A stretch of 64,000 bases of DNA from Cannabis sativa (GCF_029168945.1 NC_083602.1:1116001-1180000); one strand, 5' to 3'; positions 25,099 to 36,809 are shown, counted from the stretch's first letter. The notes: generated by a model not told the origin, from the sequence alone. A program made the numbers and translations.

Positions 25099-26602
25099 AA
25101 ATTAAAACTTGAATAAGCAATATGAGCAATGTATTAGAAAATATTGTAGAATCAACTGGTCATTACAAACTCCCCTTTGGGGTGAGAATATAACACACAC
25201 ATGATCTACCTTCATGAAGTTAACAAGAAAGAAAAAAATACATATCATTTAAGAATTTTATTACCTTTGGGCAAATAAATTTCTTAAAAATATGTATTAA
25301 TTCAAACAAAAAATAATAATAAATTTATATATTTAAATTATTACCTTTGGGCAAATAATTAAAATATATACATTTAATATTAACTCACTTCATGGAATGT
25401 GAACTAATATATGTAAATACTACCTTTGGGCAAGTAATTACACATATAGTCAACCAAAAATATAATATTTTCTTCAACATGTGAAATTTGGTGATAAAAC
25501 AATCATTGAAAATTAATAATTTTCAACCAAATTTCCAAAAGAGATATATAATTGCTTTTATTATATTGATAATAAAAAAATAAAAGTGTCCACCATAACA
25601 CATTATTTTTATATCAAATAATCAAGTTTTATAACTTTAGAACAACAATTAATGGAAAAATGTGAAATAAAGAATATTGGTGGAGATTACATAGTCAAGA
25701 CAAATTAAATAAGAGAGTGACTATGTTTTATGGAACGAGAAGAAACTCAAAAAATTTTCTATGATTGACAAATTTCGAAAAATTATCAAAAAATATTTTT
25801 AATAATTTTTAACTACATAATTATCATTAAAATAATAATAATTATTAAACGGAGTCAAAAAATTAATTAAAAATCATAGAAAAATCAGAAATTTAATTTT
25901 AAGCACGATGGAAAAAAAAACGTCGAAAACGGACCTCCCAGCCGGCCCCACGCGCCCCCACGCGCCGCCTGCGCGAGTGGGCTTCGCGGCTGGGAGTTGT
26001 CTTCTTCCTCCAGCCGGGTCTGAAACCGGGTACGCGACCCGGATCTCCTCCAGTCGGGTCTGCTCTCTTTTTCCGGCCAAAAATTCGTCGAAAAGTGGGG
26101 ATTTTGGATGGGTTTTGCTCGGGATTGGATTTCTAATTCATGTACACTACTAATTTCGGGTATTAAGGTTTAAATCTCTAGATTTCATGGCAAATATCCA
26201 ACCGAAAATTGAAAAACACAATAGAAAAAAAATGTAATGCCAATCTCGGTTTGAATCCGAAATTAATCATGCAAGAACATTCTTAAACAATTGATAATGA
26301 GTTATCTATAATCAATTTTAGATCAAAAACAATAAAATCAAAATACACAAAATATAATTTCATATTATAATCATATAAATCCTAAAACTTTAAATTTAAA
26401 ATTCTCTTAAGATACACAATGATTTCATGCATATAATATATCAATTGAAAGAGAATTTAACGATCAATAAAATCCCTAAAGTTTTAAGATTTATAAACAA
26501 AAAATTACACATAAAATAATAACGAAATTGATATGAAATTATGGATAATTAACATATACAAATTAATTATACTAATTATAGGTTCTAAATCATATACAAT
26601 AG
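25099..26602 (-). other. copia leader between primer site and gag
   Basis: About 1.5 kb of untranslated leader. It contains three spaced copies of a CTTTGGGCAA motif (on the + strand at about 25266, 25347 and 25423) and a GC-rich island at about 25905-26090 within otherwise very AT-rich sequence. A 68-codon frame crosses the island on the - strand, with no recognised domain. Confidence 0.7.
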
Positions 26603-26616
26603 GCAATCTGATACCA
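26603..26616 (-). other. copia primer binding site
   Basis: On the - strand, two bases inside the LTR, the sequence reads TGGTATCAGATTGC, matching the 3' end of initiator Met tRNA in its first ten bases. Confidence 0.85.
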
Positions 26617-26618
26617 CA

Positions 26619-27110
26619 TGTTAGATAAATTAACAATTAACCCAAGATCTATTTGTATATAACATAGAACACAATAATAAGATATAATAATTAGGTATGT
26701 GTACCTGATTGATCCATAGCAATTATCTTTGATTGATCCACAGCAGTTACTCCAATTTGATAGTGCAATACTATCAACTAAGTCTTCCTCCCTAGATCTC
26801 TAAATCAGAAGCAGTTTATTTTCTCTGATTATCAAAAGGTATACAATTGTGATGAGACAATATGTATTTATAGAGTTAGGGAGGGGACTTAGCTACAAAA
26901 CCCTAGTTGGGCCGGGCACTCGCTCATCAAAGGCTTCAGTCAACTAGAAAAGCCCACACTTCTGCTTCACCTAGACTTTACTCACAGATGCTAAGCCCAT
27001 TAACAATTGATCACCAACAACATGGGCTAACACAGCAAAGAACTATCCAATCAACCCAAGTTTTAATAAAACCAATAAAATTTAATGTAAGCCCAAATAA
27101 AAGTCTAACA
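26619..27110 (-). repeat. copia LTR (5' LTR in element orientation)
   Basis: 492 bp. It differs from the other LTR at one C/T site near 26730 and in a small change near 26913-26922. The CATAG duplication follows. Confidence 0.95.
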
Positions 27111-27530
27111 CATAGCACTATGAGGTTGACACTTGAGTTTAATAAAACAAGGTCAGTTTCTATTCGCAACAGTGTTTCGCTTACATCAGATGTTAAAACA
27201 ACCTTTGAAATTGATTCTATTCCATTAATAGTTAATAAGGAAAAGATCAAATTGTCGGCTGATGAGGTTACTGCCGTAGGGCAATGGGGAACAACCAAAA
27301 TTTTTGAAGCTTTAACCAAGACTGACTACACCCTTAGAGTGCCTCCTAAGACTAGAGCAAGAGTTAGTCTTGAAGTGACACAAGGGACGTGCGAAGTTCC
27401 ATTCTCTTATGCTCAAAAGGACAGTTTCTACGATGGTACCTCCAAAATCCTCGAGATGGATGATGGGATGTACACGGGGGTCAATATATTCAACATCAAC
27501 ATCAAAACCAGCCATGAAACACTGCCTTAG
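27111..27530 (+). pseudogene. aerolysin-like C-terminal part of the interrupted lectin gene
   Basis: Directly after the target duplication the frame continues that of 19117-19751, with no base lost across the insertion. About 137 residues follow to the stop at 27528-27530. The segment has alternating polar and hydrophobic strands (TLEFNKTRSVSIRN, YTLRVPPKTRARVSLEV) typical of the elongated beta domain of aerolysin-like proteins, as found C-terminal to amaranthin domains in plants. Separated from its promoter by the copia element, it is not expected to be expressed as a lectin fusion. An ORF caller would extend it into the LTR; that extension is false. Confidence 0.85.
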
Positions 27531-27608
27531 CTAATAGAAATATAACTACTGCATTTTTCAATATTTATGTTTTCTTTTTCCTTTTATCATCAACAAATAA
27601 AATGTAAT
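27531..27608 (+). other. 3' UTR of the lectin gene with polyadenylation signal
   Basis: 78 bases lie between the stop and the solo LTR. An AATAAA is at 27596-27601, and the LTR insertion starts seven bases after it. The rest of the native 3' flank resumes at 29477. Confidence 0.55.
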
Positions 27609-29471
27609 TGTTGGGTTTTGTGACCTAAATAAAACATATTTCAATATAATCAGATTTACTAATAAAGATCAGAAATAACAGTTTATGTTGCATGGTTCAC
27701 ATGATTTACTTCATGATTATATTTAATGTATAAATTCTATAAAGTCCAGAACATATGTATTTGTTAATGATTATAGTGTTGTCAGCACAGTGGAATATAA
27801 TCTTGATTATATGTTTGAAAGTTTAATTCCCTGATTTGTCAGTTCACTGGATTTAGAATGGCATGATAATCAGCGATAGGTATTCTTACACCTTTGATAA
27901 GTGTTATGTCCTTTCCAGGGCATTGGCAAAGTTTACCAGTATCGGATATATAGAGTATACATTGGAAGGGACCGATATTGAACTTTGATTAGATATGATA
28001 AATTTACCGTAATATCTATTCAATTCAATATCACCTAGTTGATCCTAGATCAAATGATCTTAATCCTGATATGATTAGGTTCGATCTCAAGAGTATTATA
28101 CATGTTCTTTGATTTGTTAGTTAAGCCTACTTTTGGGTTAGGGGGATACATACATTTTGGGAACATGATAGTGTAATTGAGTGGGAGCGCTAAACATAGA
28201 TATGGAATCTATAACTTCTATAGGTATTTAGAAGTGAAACGATGATTTCCTTCGAGCTTGGCTAAACAGAGATAAATGGTTGAGTACTCATTTCACTTCA
28301 CTGAAATATCATTTATACGGAGCTAAGTGTTTTAAGAATAAATTAAATTGAAGGGTGTAACGGTAATTTAATCCCTATACAATGTAGATCATCTATTAGA
28401 GGATCATTGATCAAATTAGGATTATAACAATGGATAATTAATAGTGTATCTATATCGTGAAACATATAGAGCGTTCTATATGACTGAGAGTGCAATTCTA
28501 AGTTCTATGCGTGGATGCAACAAGGAATTAATAAGTCAGTGAATTTACTCGGTAAATTCTTGGTCTGCTTATTGGAAGCTCGGTTATATAGGCCCATGGT
28601 CCCCATACTAGTTGAGACCATACTACTTGTAAGACTCAGTTAATTGATTTTAATTAGTCAATTATAATTCTAAAATTAGATTATGTCTAGTTTATGAATT
28701 TTCACTAAGCAATGGCAAAATTGTGAAGAAAAGAGATTCTAGGTTTTATTTGTTAATTAAGAGACTTTATATGTCTAATTAATAAATATATTAAATGACA
28801 ATATTATTTAATAATTAATTTTTAGTTATTAAATAATTGGAATTGGCATTTAAGTGGTTAAATTAGAAAATTGACGTTTTTGAGAAAATGGGATGAAAAA
28901 AATGACAAAATGGCAAAATTACAAAGTGGGGCCCAATCCACATCCTATGGCCGGCCACACTAAGCAATTACCATTTATTTTTCTATTATTTTAATGCCAA
29001 ATAATTCTAACCTAAACCTAGGTGGTTACCTATAAATAGGTAGTGATGGCTTTAGGAAAAAGATGATGCATCTCATTCCTTTAGAGAAAAATTCTAAGCC
29101 TTCTACCTATACCCTAGCCGCCACTACCTCTCTTCAATTATTTAGCCTTGACTGAATGAGTGAGTGCCCACACACATCAAGTGGTATCTCAATCATAGTA
29201 TGTAAGACTGTGAAGAATCCAATCAACAAGAAGGAGAATCAGCATCAAGAAGGAGAGAAAGAGATCCAAGTTCAGATCTTGGTGATGCTCTGCTACAGAA
29301 AGGAATCAAGGGCTAGAGATCTGAAAGTAAGGAATCATTATATTCCGCTACACCCAATGTAAGATTTTCTTAAACCCTTATGTGTTTATTTCATTGTTTT
29401 AGAATTCATATTAGGATGTTAATGAAACATACTTGTTAGTAAATCTAAATCCTGGTAAAATATTTCCAACA
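27609..29471 (+). mobile_element. solo LTR, 1.86 kb, copia-like
   Basis: The ends are TGTTGGGTTTTGTG and ATTTCCAACA (inverted TGTTGG/CCAACA), and the perfect 5-bp duplication GTAAT lies at 27604-27608 and 29472-29476. There is no interior region, so it is the product of recombination between two LTRs. A TATA-like CTATAAATAG at about 29030 in + orientation would be the LTR promoter. Long copia LTRs of this layout (a ...CCCATGGTCCCC... block) also resemble the repeats at 13.8-17.7 kb. Confidence 0.92.
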
Positions 29472-29578
29472 GTAATATGATGAGGCAATAACATTGACTC
29501 GTACACAACTCAACAAATAATAAGTTTTCTTTTTCTTTACTATTTTTCTTTCTATTTTAATTACCACATTTTCTCTCT

Positions 29579-30330
29579 TTTTTTTGAATGGAAAGGATAT
29601 TTTTATTAGAAATTGATATCAACCAAAATAATGTTTAACAATTTAGATGGAGAATTGTTTACATCAAAGGTACGAACTGACGAATAACAAGAATTACGCG
29701 TAAGAAAATGCGCGACCTTATTAGCAAATCGCTTAAAAAACACAACTTAACATGAATCAACTCAGATAATAGTTGTTGATAGTCCTGCACCAGCATACCA
29801 AAAGTAGAAGGCAGCAATACCTGACTGTGGATGGCTTGGACTGCAAGGCAGTCGGTTTCAAGAAAAACACCATGACATGCTTTGCCATCGATCCAACTAA
29901 GTGCTTCCTTAATTCCAATTAGCTCTACAATTTCAAGGGAAACTTGGACACCCTTACTCGAAGAAACAACTTCAATTATGTCACCAAAACTTTTTCAAGC
30001 TATGAATCTGAAACCGAATGACCTATTAGCCTTAAAAATAGCTCCATCAACATTTATCTTCACCATGTTAATTGCTGGTTTAGTCTAGTGCTCCACCTCA
30101 GTTCCTAATTCATTGTGAACTAAGAGAGGTTCAAGTTTGTTTTGTTGAGCACTTTTCCATTGGTGAAGATTAGATCGTGCTGAAAAAACTACTTCTGCAA
30201 CTGTTAACATGTTGAGACTTTTTGGTTCCACAGCAGGTTGTTCCTCGCATTCCAAATAGACCAAGTAACCATTAGAGCTTCTTTGGTTTGGTCACCATTG
30301 TTCATCTTCACTAGAGCTTGAAACTAGTCA
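29579..30330 (-). mobile_element. 5'-truncated LINE fragment, RNase H-like end
   Basis: On the - strand degenerate frames give TKEALMVTWSIWNARNNLLW, then KINVDGAIF and WIDGKACHGVFLETDC, the pattern of the C-terminal RNase H domain of plant non-LTR elements. In-frame stops are present (after WNQKVSTC, and before KSFGD). A T-run at 29579-29588, read as a poly(A) tail on the - strand, marks the 3' end. No target duplication was found. Confidence 0.8.
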
Positions 30331-30995
30331 TGAAAATCTAGCTCTGATAAAGCTATAATATTGATGTGCGAAAAGGGGAGTTAAAGTTGCGCGTTCAAAA
30401 GGAAGAGAAGAGACTTTCAATGTCTTTGTCGCAACTGAAATTCATACTTGTTGTCGAGCGGAAGTTGTAAACGATGGTCGAGAAGTAACTACCAACAAGA
30501 AGAAAGGGAAGTCCAAAGAACACTTTCGAACTTTTCGATGACGTATGAAAAGATTGCTGTGTCTGAATTGTGAAGGTGACTCTCAGTTTAGGGATAGCCT
30601 TAAAAATTACAACGTTGGAGGACAATTTTCTTCGTTTGGTACAAGGGCCCTTATGGATGCAAGATGTGGGTTGTTTCCCAATTGAATTTATCCACCACCA
30701 CCACCATACTGATGTGGCGCTCAGGTAAGTTTTCTTTCCTTTCTCTTTAATGGTACATTGAGAAATGGTTTAGTATTTTTAAAATTGATATTTATAATTC
30801 TTTTTAAAATCATCAATAAATAATACTTATTGAGAAATGTTTCTATCTATATTTTTAAAATTTTATATTTTAGGATTTAAGATAGAAGTATACATGCCCG
30901 ATTTTAGGCATAGGAGGGCTAGACATGTGCCCAAAAATAACTTTTATTAATTTTAAAAATACCACATTTCTTTTTAAATAAGAGTATAACTTTTT
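30331..30995. other. intergenic, no recognised gene
   Basis: A 76-codon frame on the - strand (30395-30625) has no recognised domain; it may be more of the LINE or host sequence. The rest is AT-rich. Confidence 0.3.
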
Positions 30996-31329
30996 TTTTG
31001 AAATAATTACACAAGACACTATTTTTTTGTGAAAAAAAATTACATTTTTACGTTTAAATATTTTTTTATATATATTTTTATGATTTTTCATAGAAACAAC
31101 ACGAAAACAACAAGAAAATTACATAAAAGTAACATAAAAATAACATCAAAACAACAATAAAAAAATAACATATAGATAACAAAAAATTAATAATAAATTA
31201 ATAAGAGTACAACATAAAAAGATCGTATGTTTTGTAAATAAAATAAAAAAATCATATAAATATTTAAAATTTCGTAAAACTGTATTTTTGAAATTTTTTT
31301 ATTATTTTTGTATATTTGTGAAACAATCC
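30996..31329 (+). repeat. MITE-like AT-rich repeat, copy 1
   Basis: About 330 bp starting GAAATAATTACACAA and ending TTGTGAAACAATCCC, which are imperfect inverted ends. It carries runs of AACATAAAA and ACAACA words, and a related direct copy lies at 31591-31909. Target duplications are not clear. Confidence 0.5.
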
Positions 31330-31590
31330 CTTTTATTTTTATAACCCATTAAAATTTAGGGTCCTGGCAATATATTCCACATTATATTCTTCTTTCAAAA
31401 ATTAAAAAAAAATCAGAATTGATGCAAATATATTTATACAAAATATTGAAAAGAGAAAAAGTTGTGGCATATATGCATAAAGCCAAAACAAATATCTCAG
31501 AAATTTGATTGTCATACAAGAGTCCACATCCTTCCCATCAAAAATCAACCCCTTTTCTATACGACCCAACTCATATATAATATTATAGGA

Positions 31591-31909
31591 ATAATTACAT
31601 AAGTTACCATTTTTTTTTTGTAAAATATTTACATTTTTACATTCAAAAAATATTTTTTTACATTTTTACGGTTTTCCAAAAAATAACACTAAAACAACAT
31701 AAAATTAACAAGAAAACTACATAAAAGTAACATGAAAATAACCAACAAAAAATCAACAACAAATTAACAAGATTACAACATAAAAATATCGTATTTTCTG
31801 TAAATAAAATAAAAAAAAATCGTAAATATGTTTAAAATTCCGTGAAACCGTATTTTTGTAAATTTTTTTTGTTATTTTTATGTTTTTTTGAAATAATCCC
31901 ATAATTATA
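31591..31909 (+). repeat. MITE-like AT-rich repeat, copy 2
   Basis: It shares with copy 1 the order ACATAAAAGTAACAT, AACAAATTAACAAG, TAAATAAAATAAAAAAA, TTTTTGAAATAATCCC. The copies are clearly diverged, so these are old insertions. Confidence 0.5.
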
Positions 31910-32735
31910 TATCAATAAACCAGAAAAATACAATATATATATACTCTATTTATATTTATATAGTATTTAGAAAACATTTTTGATTGGTGCATCATTTTTA
32001 TCATTATTGTAGAAGCATATATAATTATGAGCGGACCTACATACAGGAAACTCGTTATAATTCTTATCCGTTATAATAACCATACAAATGACTATTTTAA
32101 AATCTAGTTTCCACATAATAAATTATTAATAATTTTTCAAAATCTACTAAAAAATTTGCTATTATAATCTACATGGTCATATAAAAAAAAATCAATTATA
32201 ATTTCTCTAAGTTTTAATAAAGGCAAAAAATCAAGACCCCACACAATAATGGCAAAACAAATAGTAGTCACAACACAACCTAAGAAATTGCCTATAAATA
32301 CATACATATAAAAAATTTGAAAAAATAAAATAAAAATAATTCTCACTATAGGACAATGGACACAATTAATATCCACCCCATAAAGAAAACCCTAATGAAG
32401 CCAAAACACTATATATTCAAAAATAATAATTATTACTCACTCATCATCATCGATCATATCCAAACAATAAAATCAAAACCACACAAAAATAAAATATTAA
32501 TATTAATAAAATTTAATACAATAAAAAAATTAAAGTGTAACCAAGAAAAATAATAACATGAGACGTAGACAAATGATTCACCATACGTTAGAATCTCCAT
32601 GACGTGTATTCCAAGTCTCCCAACCATGCATTAATTTATATATATATATATATTAATAATTATAATAAATAATAATTCTCTCTTTCCATATTACTCTCTT
32701 TCTCACTCTTCATCATAATATTCTCTCATCTCTCC
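31910..32735 (+). promoter_or_regulatory. upstream region of the small gene at 32736
   Basis: AT-rich and without a supported gene. A TA repeat (about 32637-32652) can serve as TATA box about 90 bases before the ATG. A CT-rich stretch at about 32686-32732 (pyrimidine patch) leads into the CTCCATGG start context. Confidence 0.45.
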
Positions 32736-33149
32736 ATGGAAGAAGAAATCATCACTACAACCTATTATTTTCCCAAGAAAATGAGATTTTCTCACCAAAA
32801 ACCCTCACAAAGTTGCCCTAACCCTAACCCTAACCCTAGTAATAATACTACTTCTTTATTATTATTTTCTTGCAATAAACCAAACAGAAGTTGTGTGTCA
32901 TTACCAGCTGCTTTTGATGATGATGATGATCAGAAGAGTTGTAGTGGAAGAGAGAGGTTGAAGAGACACCGAGATGAGGTGGCGGGACGGGTTCGGGTGC
33001 CCGATAAATGGGGAAAGGAGGAGTTAATGAAGGATTGGATTGATTACTCTTCTTTTGATAAGCTTTTGGCTCCAATTGGACTTAGATCAGCTCGTGAAGC
33101 TCTTGTTGTTCATGCTAGACGACGTCGTAATGGGGCTTCTACTTACTAA
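32736..33149 (+). CDS. small plant-specific protein of unknown function
   Basis: 137 residues in a single exon. The N-terminal half is low complexity (PNPNPNP at about 29-34, five aspartates at 61-65). The C-terminal half, from about residue 72, is dense and likely conserved: a basic [16 protein letters not shown] stretch, then [26 protein letters not shown] and an arginine-rich end. I recognise this C-terminal pattern (WGxExxLKDWxDxSxF) from uncharacterised plant proteins but know of no established function. There is no signal peptide or membrane segment. The start is supported by the good ATG context (CTCCATGG), the TA box and the CT-rich leader upstream. Confidence 0.75.
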   Translation: MEEEIITTTYYFPKKMRFSHQKPSQSCPNPNPNPSNNTTSLLLFSCNKPNRSCVSLPAAFDDDDDQKSCSGRERLKRHRDEVAGRVRVPDKWGKEELMKDWIDYSSFDKLLAPIGLRSAREALVVHARRRRNGASTY

Positions 33150-34550
33150 TTAATACTAAACAGGTTTTATTAGTTAATTAATTAACTTAATTAATTACTT
33201 TTGTTTTATAATTATTAGATAAGATATATATAATTAATGTATATGTAGCATAGAGGTTTATGGTCATCATATCATATTATCATTATTTTTTGTTAACTAA
33301 AAAGGATCACGTGGTGCAGATCCCTTTATTCCCACTTATTCGGTTATTATATTATTATTATGAAGTGTAATATATATGTATTTTGTAGTTTGCGGAAAAT
33401 AATTAATACATATAAATTATGAATAATTTTAAATGCTACAAAAAAATATATATATATATGATGAGAGAATAAATTATAGTGTTTTATGATTTTAATTATT
33501 TTATTATTTTTTTGAGTTAATGATTCTCTATGTACGTACTTAGATATGTTAAACAGTGGTTTTCAAAAAAAAAAAAAAAAGAATATATGTGAAACAGTGA
33601 TTAAATTTATATATGAATTTTCTCAATTTTTATTTTTGGAAAAGGTTTGTAATATTACACTGAAAAATTATATACATTATTTGCATGAGGATGATCTAAA
33701 ATTTTGAGTTTTGTAAACAGCATAGGTCTAATAATTTTTAATATATAATAAAAGTGTAATTTTTCTTCAATTTTGTAGCTCAGACAATTACGTTCAAATT
33801 ATCTTTTAATAAATTCAAAAAAATTAAACAAAAAATTAAACGAAAATTATAATTTTACAATTGGATATGCTACTAAAAAACTCGTTTTACAGAAGGGAAT
33901 TAATGCAGTAAAAGAGTATGTTAAACACAGAGTAAGTAGTATATGGCCTAAAAAAGTTAAAGTGGAAGATGCAGATCGTGATTTTTAGCTTTTTGTAAGC
34001 TTTGTTTGTAAGATGCCTTTGTTGTTATAATATATACTGTATAGATCACAGCCTTGAGGTCCTAAAATTGGGGTGTTCTTTGCTTGTAAATTAGTATATA
34101 TAGTGGAGTAATAAAATCAGGAAACTTACAAAATACTGTTTTTTCCCAAATTTTACAATAATACTGCCACACGGCAATTATTTTTTTTTTACTGTCCAAG
34201 CCTTTTTTTTTTTTTCTTTTATACTGTCTAGACCTAAAATATTTACTTTTATACTGTTAACAGTAACAAAGCACAAACGGCACCTCCTTCGTGGTTGGGG
34301 ACGGACAAATCAACACCAGAATCATGAAAACACCGGGAAAAAACCATAAAATCTGGCAAAGAGAAAAATATACTAAATCAACAACAAATTACTGTTTTGT
34401 AGTGTTATTTTACTATTGTTTTAATATGAAAAAAAGGCCACATAAATGAAATATTTTTTAAAATGGACAGGATATGGAATCTATATCAGTTCTCATAAAG
34501 AGCAATGGTCAATGGGAAAAAGAACATAATTATTTCAAGAGAAGGTGACA
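33150..34550. other. AT-rich intergenic region
   Basis: I see no gene. It contains short TA and A runs (about 33452-33460 and 33568-33582) and, from about 34120, sequence rich in ATACTGT words that partly resembles 35765-35890 in the same orientation; both may be fragments of one dispersed repeat. A natural 3' end of the 32736 gene is expected within the first few hundred bases. Confidence 0.4.
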
Positions 34551-34757
34551 ATCCTATAAAAAAAACATAAGAAAACACTACTAAAACAACACAAAAAAAA
34601 TACAGAACATAAAAAAATAAGCATAAAAAAACTTTGGAATGGTAGTATTTCGATCGGGTGTACTTGGATTCCCATCCTATAAAAAAACATAAGAAAACAC
34701 TACCAAAACAACCAAAAAAAAAATTAAAGAACATAAACAACAAGCATAAAAAACATT
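34551..34757. repeat. tandem duplication, period about 123 bp
   Basis: CCTATAAAAAAAACATAAGA begins a block at 34553 that recurs from 34676 with few changes (CATAAGAAAACACTAC, AGAACATAAA, AAGCATAAAAAA). It is non-coding. Confidence 0.65.
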
Positions 34758-35117
34758 AAAAAGACTAACAAAAGAAAAAACATGCAAGAAAAAAAAAAGA
34801 AATAGGAAATATAATCAACTTGAAAAAACTCTTAAACAACACAAGAACAATAGAAAAAAAACCTTATCAGATTTGGGAGACTTTTGAACTTTCTTTCGGC
34901 TGTTTGCATCTTTTACTTTGTTTCAAACATCTCATGATTTGATAAATAATAAAACACACAAAAACAAACTAAAGTTTTCAACTTTACACAAACCAGATTA
35001 TAACTATTGCTTATTCATATGTGGGCAAATTTTACATTAACAAAATAAAAAGAAAAAAAAAACAAACAAACAGCTGCCCACACAAGAAGAAAACGATCCA
35101 TCATAGTCCACACACAC

Positions 35118-35118
<1 letters not shown>

Positions 35119-35171
<53 letters not shown>
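35119..35171. repeat. (ATT)n microsatellite, about 18 units
   Basis: An uninterrupted ATT run of 53 bases. It lies about 105 bases 3' of the stop of the small - strand gene at 35278-35490, so it may be transcribed in that gene's 3' UTR. Confidence 0.95.
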
Positions 35172-35277
35172 CAATAATAACAAAATTAACCCAAAAAAAA
35201 AAAAAATTGAAACTTGAGTTGTATATACAAAAGGGTAATGATTTGAAATTGAAAATTCTGTTGTGTGTGTGTTTTTT

Positions 35278-35490
35278 CTACCTTGTTCTTCTTCTTGGTC
35301 CACAAAGAACCCAAGATAAGATCCATGACCATACACGGCGAGCTCTAGGGAAGAGTCTATCAGTGTAAGGTTTGGACTCTCTGAGAGCATCTTCCATGGT
35401 TTCAACAAAGAGGTTGAGGTTTCTTGGGGGAGGGATGTCGAGAGTCAAAGGGATTGCAGAGAAAGCTGCTGTGAAAAAGAATTGTAACAT
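35278..35490 (-). CDS. small conserved-looking plant protein of unknown function
   Basis: 70 residues. It begins with a hydrophobic segment MLQFFFTAAFSAIPLTL, followed by PPRNLNLFVETMEDALRES, then a basic tail (RLFPRARRVWSW and CGPRRRTR). The N-terminal stretch could be a membrane anchor or signal. I recognise the LNLFVETMEDxLR pattern from short uncharacterised proteins in several plants, but no function is known to me. Codon structure is intact and the start Met precedes the hydrophobic segment directly. The upstream side (to the right) has a TTTATATTTT box at about 35520 on the - strand. Confidence 0.6.
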   Translation of the reverse strand: MLQFFFTAAFSAIPLTLDIPPPRNLNLFVETMEDALRESKPYTDRLFPRARRVWSWILSWVLCGPRRRTR

Positions 35491-36672
35491 GGTTTTGGTT
35501 TTTGTTTAGAGTGGAAAATATAAATAAATAGATAAAGTTGATGAGAGGGTTAGCTTTATTGAGTAGTGTGTGTGAGAGTTGTCACATCTCACATCCAAAT
35601 CAATCACTTTAATAAAACAAAAAAATTTAAATTTTGATGTGGGGAGACACAACTACTCATTATTTCCTATTTTATTATTATTATTATAAAATATTTTGGA
35701 AAAATGAATGACACAATAGAAAAAAAAAACGTGGAATAACCCCAGCATGACACTTTATAGCCATAAAACCATTATTAATAAAACTTACCAAAGGCAGTAT
35801 ACTGCCAAAAATATTTAAAAATAAAAAACAGTATAAAAGTTAAAATGACCGTGCGACAGTACAAATGAAAAAAAAAATGATAAAGGCAGTAATGGGTGTA
35901 AATTTTAAAAATCTAATTCATAAAAAAAAAAAATAATTAGAAACCTAATATGGAAAGTTTGAAAACTATATATCTGGATCGAATATGGGGTGGATAGTAT
36001 CACCCCTACCCCGTCCCGAACTCGCTTCAGGTATATAAAAGGAAATTTTGCAAAAATACTCATTTTTTTTTTGTTATTTTTACATTTTTTAAGGGGTAAG
36101 TTGAAAAATACCTCTTTTTTGTATCCATTAATCAAAAATACATTTATATTGTTTTTTTTATTAAAATATACCCACTTTTTTGAGTGGATTGCCTAATATA
36201 CCATCACTCTTTACTTAAGTCTAGCATATAATTTACATAACCTAAAGGGTCTAATGGGGACATCATCCATAAAAATGGGTATATCTAAAAAAATATGAAA
36301 ATGGAGGTAAAATTAAAACAAGTTAAGTAAAGTGGGTATACAATGTAATTTTCTCTTTTTTTTTTAATGTCATGTTTTTACACTTTTATTGTTCAAGTTT
36401 TTAAAAATACTGTGTTAAAGTTTTAAAATTACTAAAATACTTGTATTTCGGTAAAATAAAAAAACAAGTTAAAAATAACTAAGACAACTAAAAAATAATT
36501 TTAGAACAATTTAACAAACAACACATACCACAAAAAAAAAATATCAAGAATAAACTAAGAGTATACACAAAAAAATAATTGTTCAACAAATTTTTTTAAA
36601 AAAACCACTTAAAAATAACTAAAAAACAAAAACAAAACAAATACACATATATACAATAAAAAAATTATCTGG
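35491..36672. other. intergenic region with dispersed repeat remnants
   Basis: I see no supported gene. The segment at about 36040-36355 has ends resembling GGAAATTTTGCAAAAATAC and its inverse, and may be an old MITE. From 36430 the sequence is rich in AAAAATAAC words, and it continues at 39771 after the solo LTR insertion. Confidence 0.35.
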
Positions 36673-36809
36673 AATACTGTAATATCCCGATAAGCCTAAT
36701 GGTAAATAATTAGGGTTTATATTTATATTATGAATTAATCAGGTAATAAGTGGGATTATGATCCTACTAATTTATTTCAGCATAAAATTTAAATTTTGCT
36801 ATAAGTGAG

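Larger units (their letters stand above)
19752..27110 (-). mobile_element. Ty1/copia LTR retrotransposon, full length but coding-dead
   Basis: LTRs of 490 bp (19752-20241) and 492 bp (26619-27110) start TGTTAG and end CTAACA. The 5-bp target duplication CATAG lies at 19747-19751 and 27111-27115. The primer binding site is next to the right LTR and the purine tract next to the left LTR, so the element is read on the - strand. The order gag, protease, integrase, reverse transcriptase, RNase H is that of Ty1/copia. The gag-pol frame is broken many times. I see only about three differences between the LTRs, which implies a recent insertion. It splits the lectin/aerolysin-like gene. Confidence 0.96.

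Noticed and set aside
26907..27110. N-terminal extension of the aerolysin-like ORF
   Set aside because: It is translated copia LTR; host homology begins only after the CATAG duplication.
32816..32839. Interstitial telomere relic
   Set aside because: Only four 6-base units, in frame in a coding sequence; plant telomeres usually use a 7-base unit. Coincidence of proline/asparagine codons is enough.
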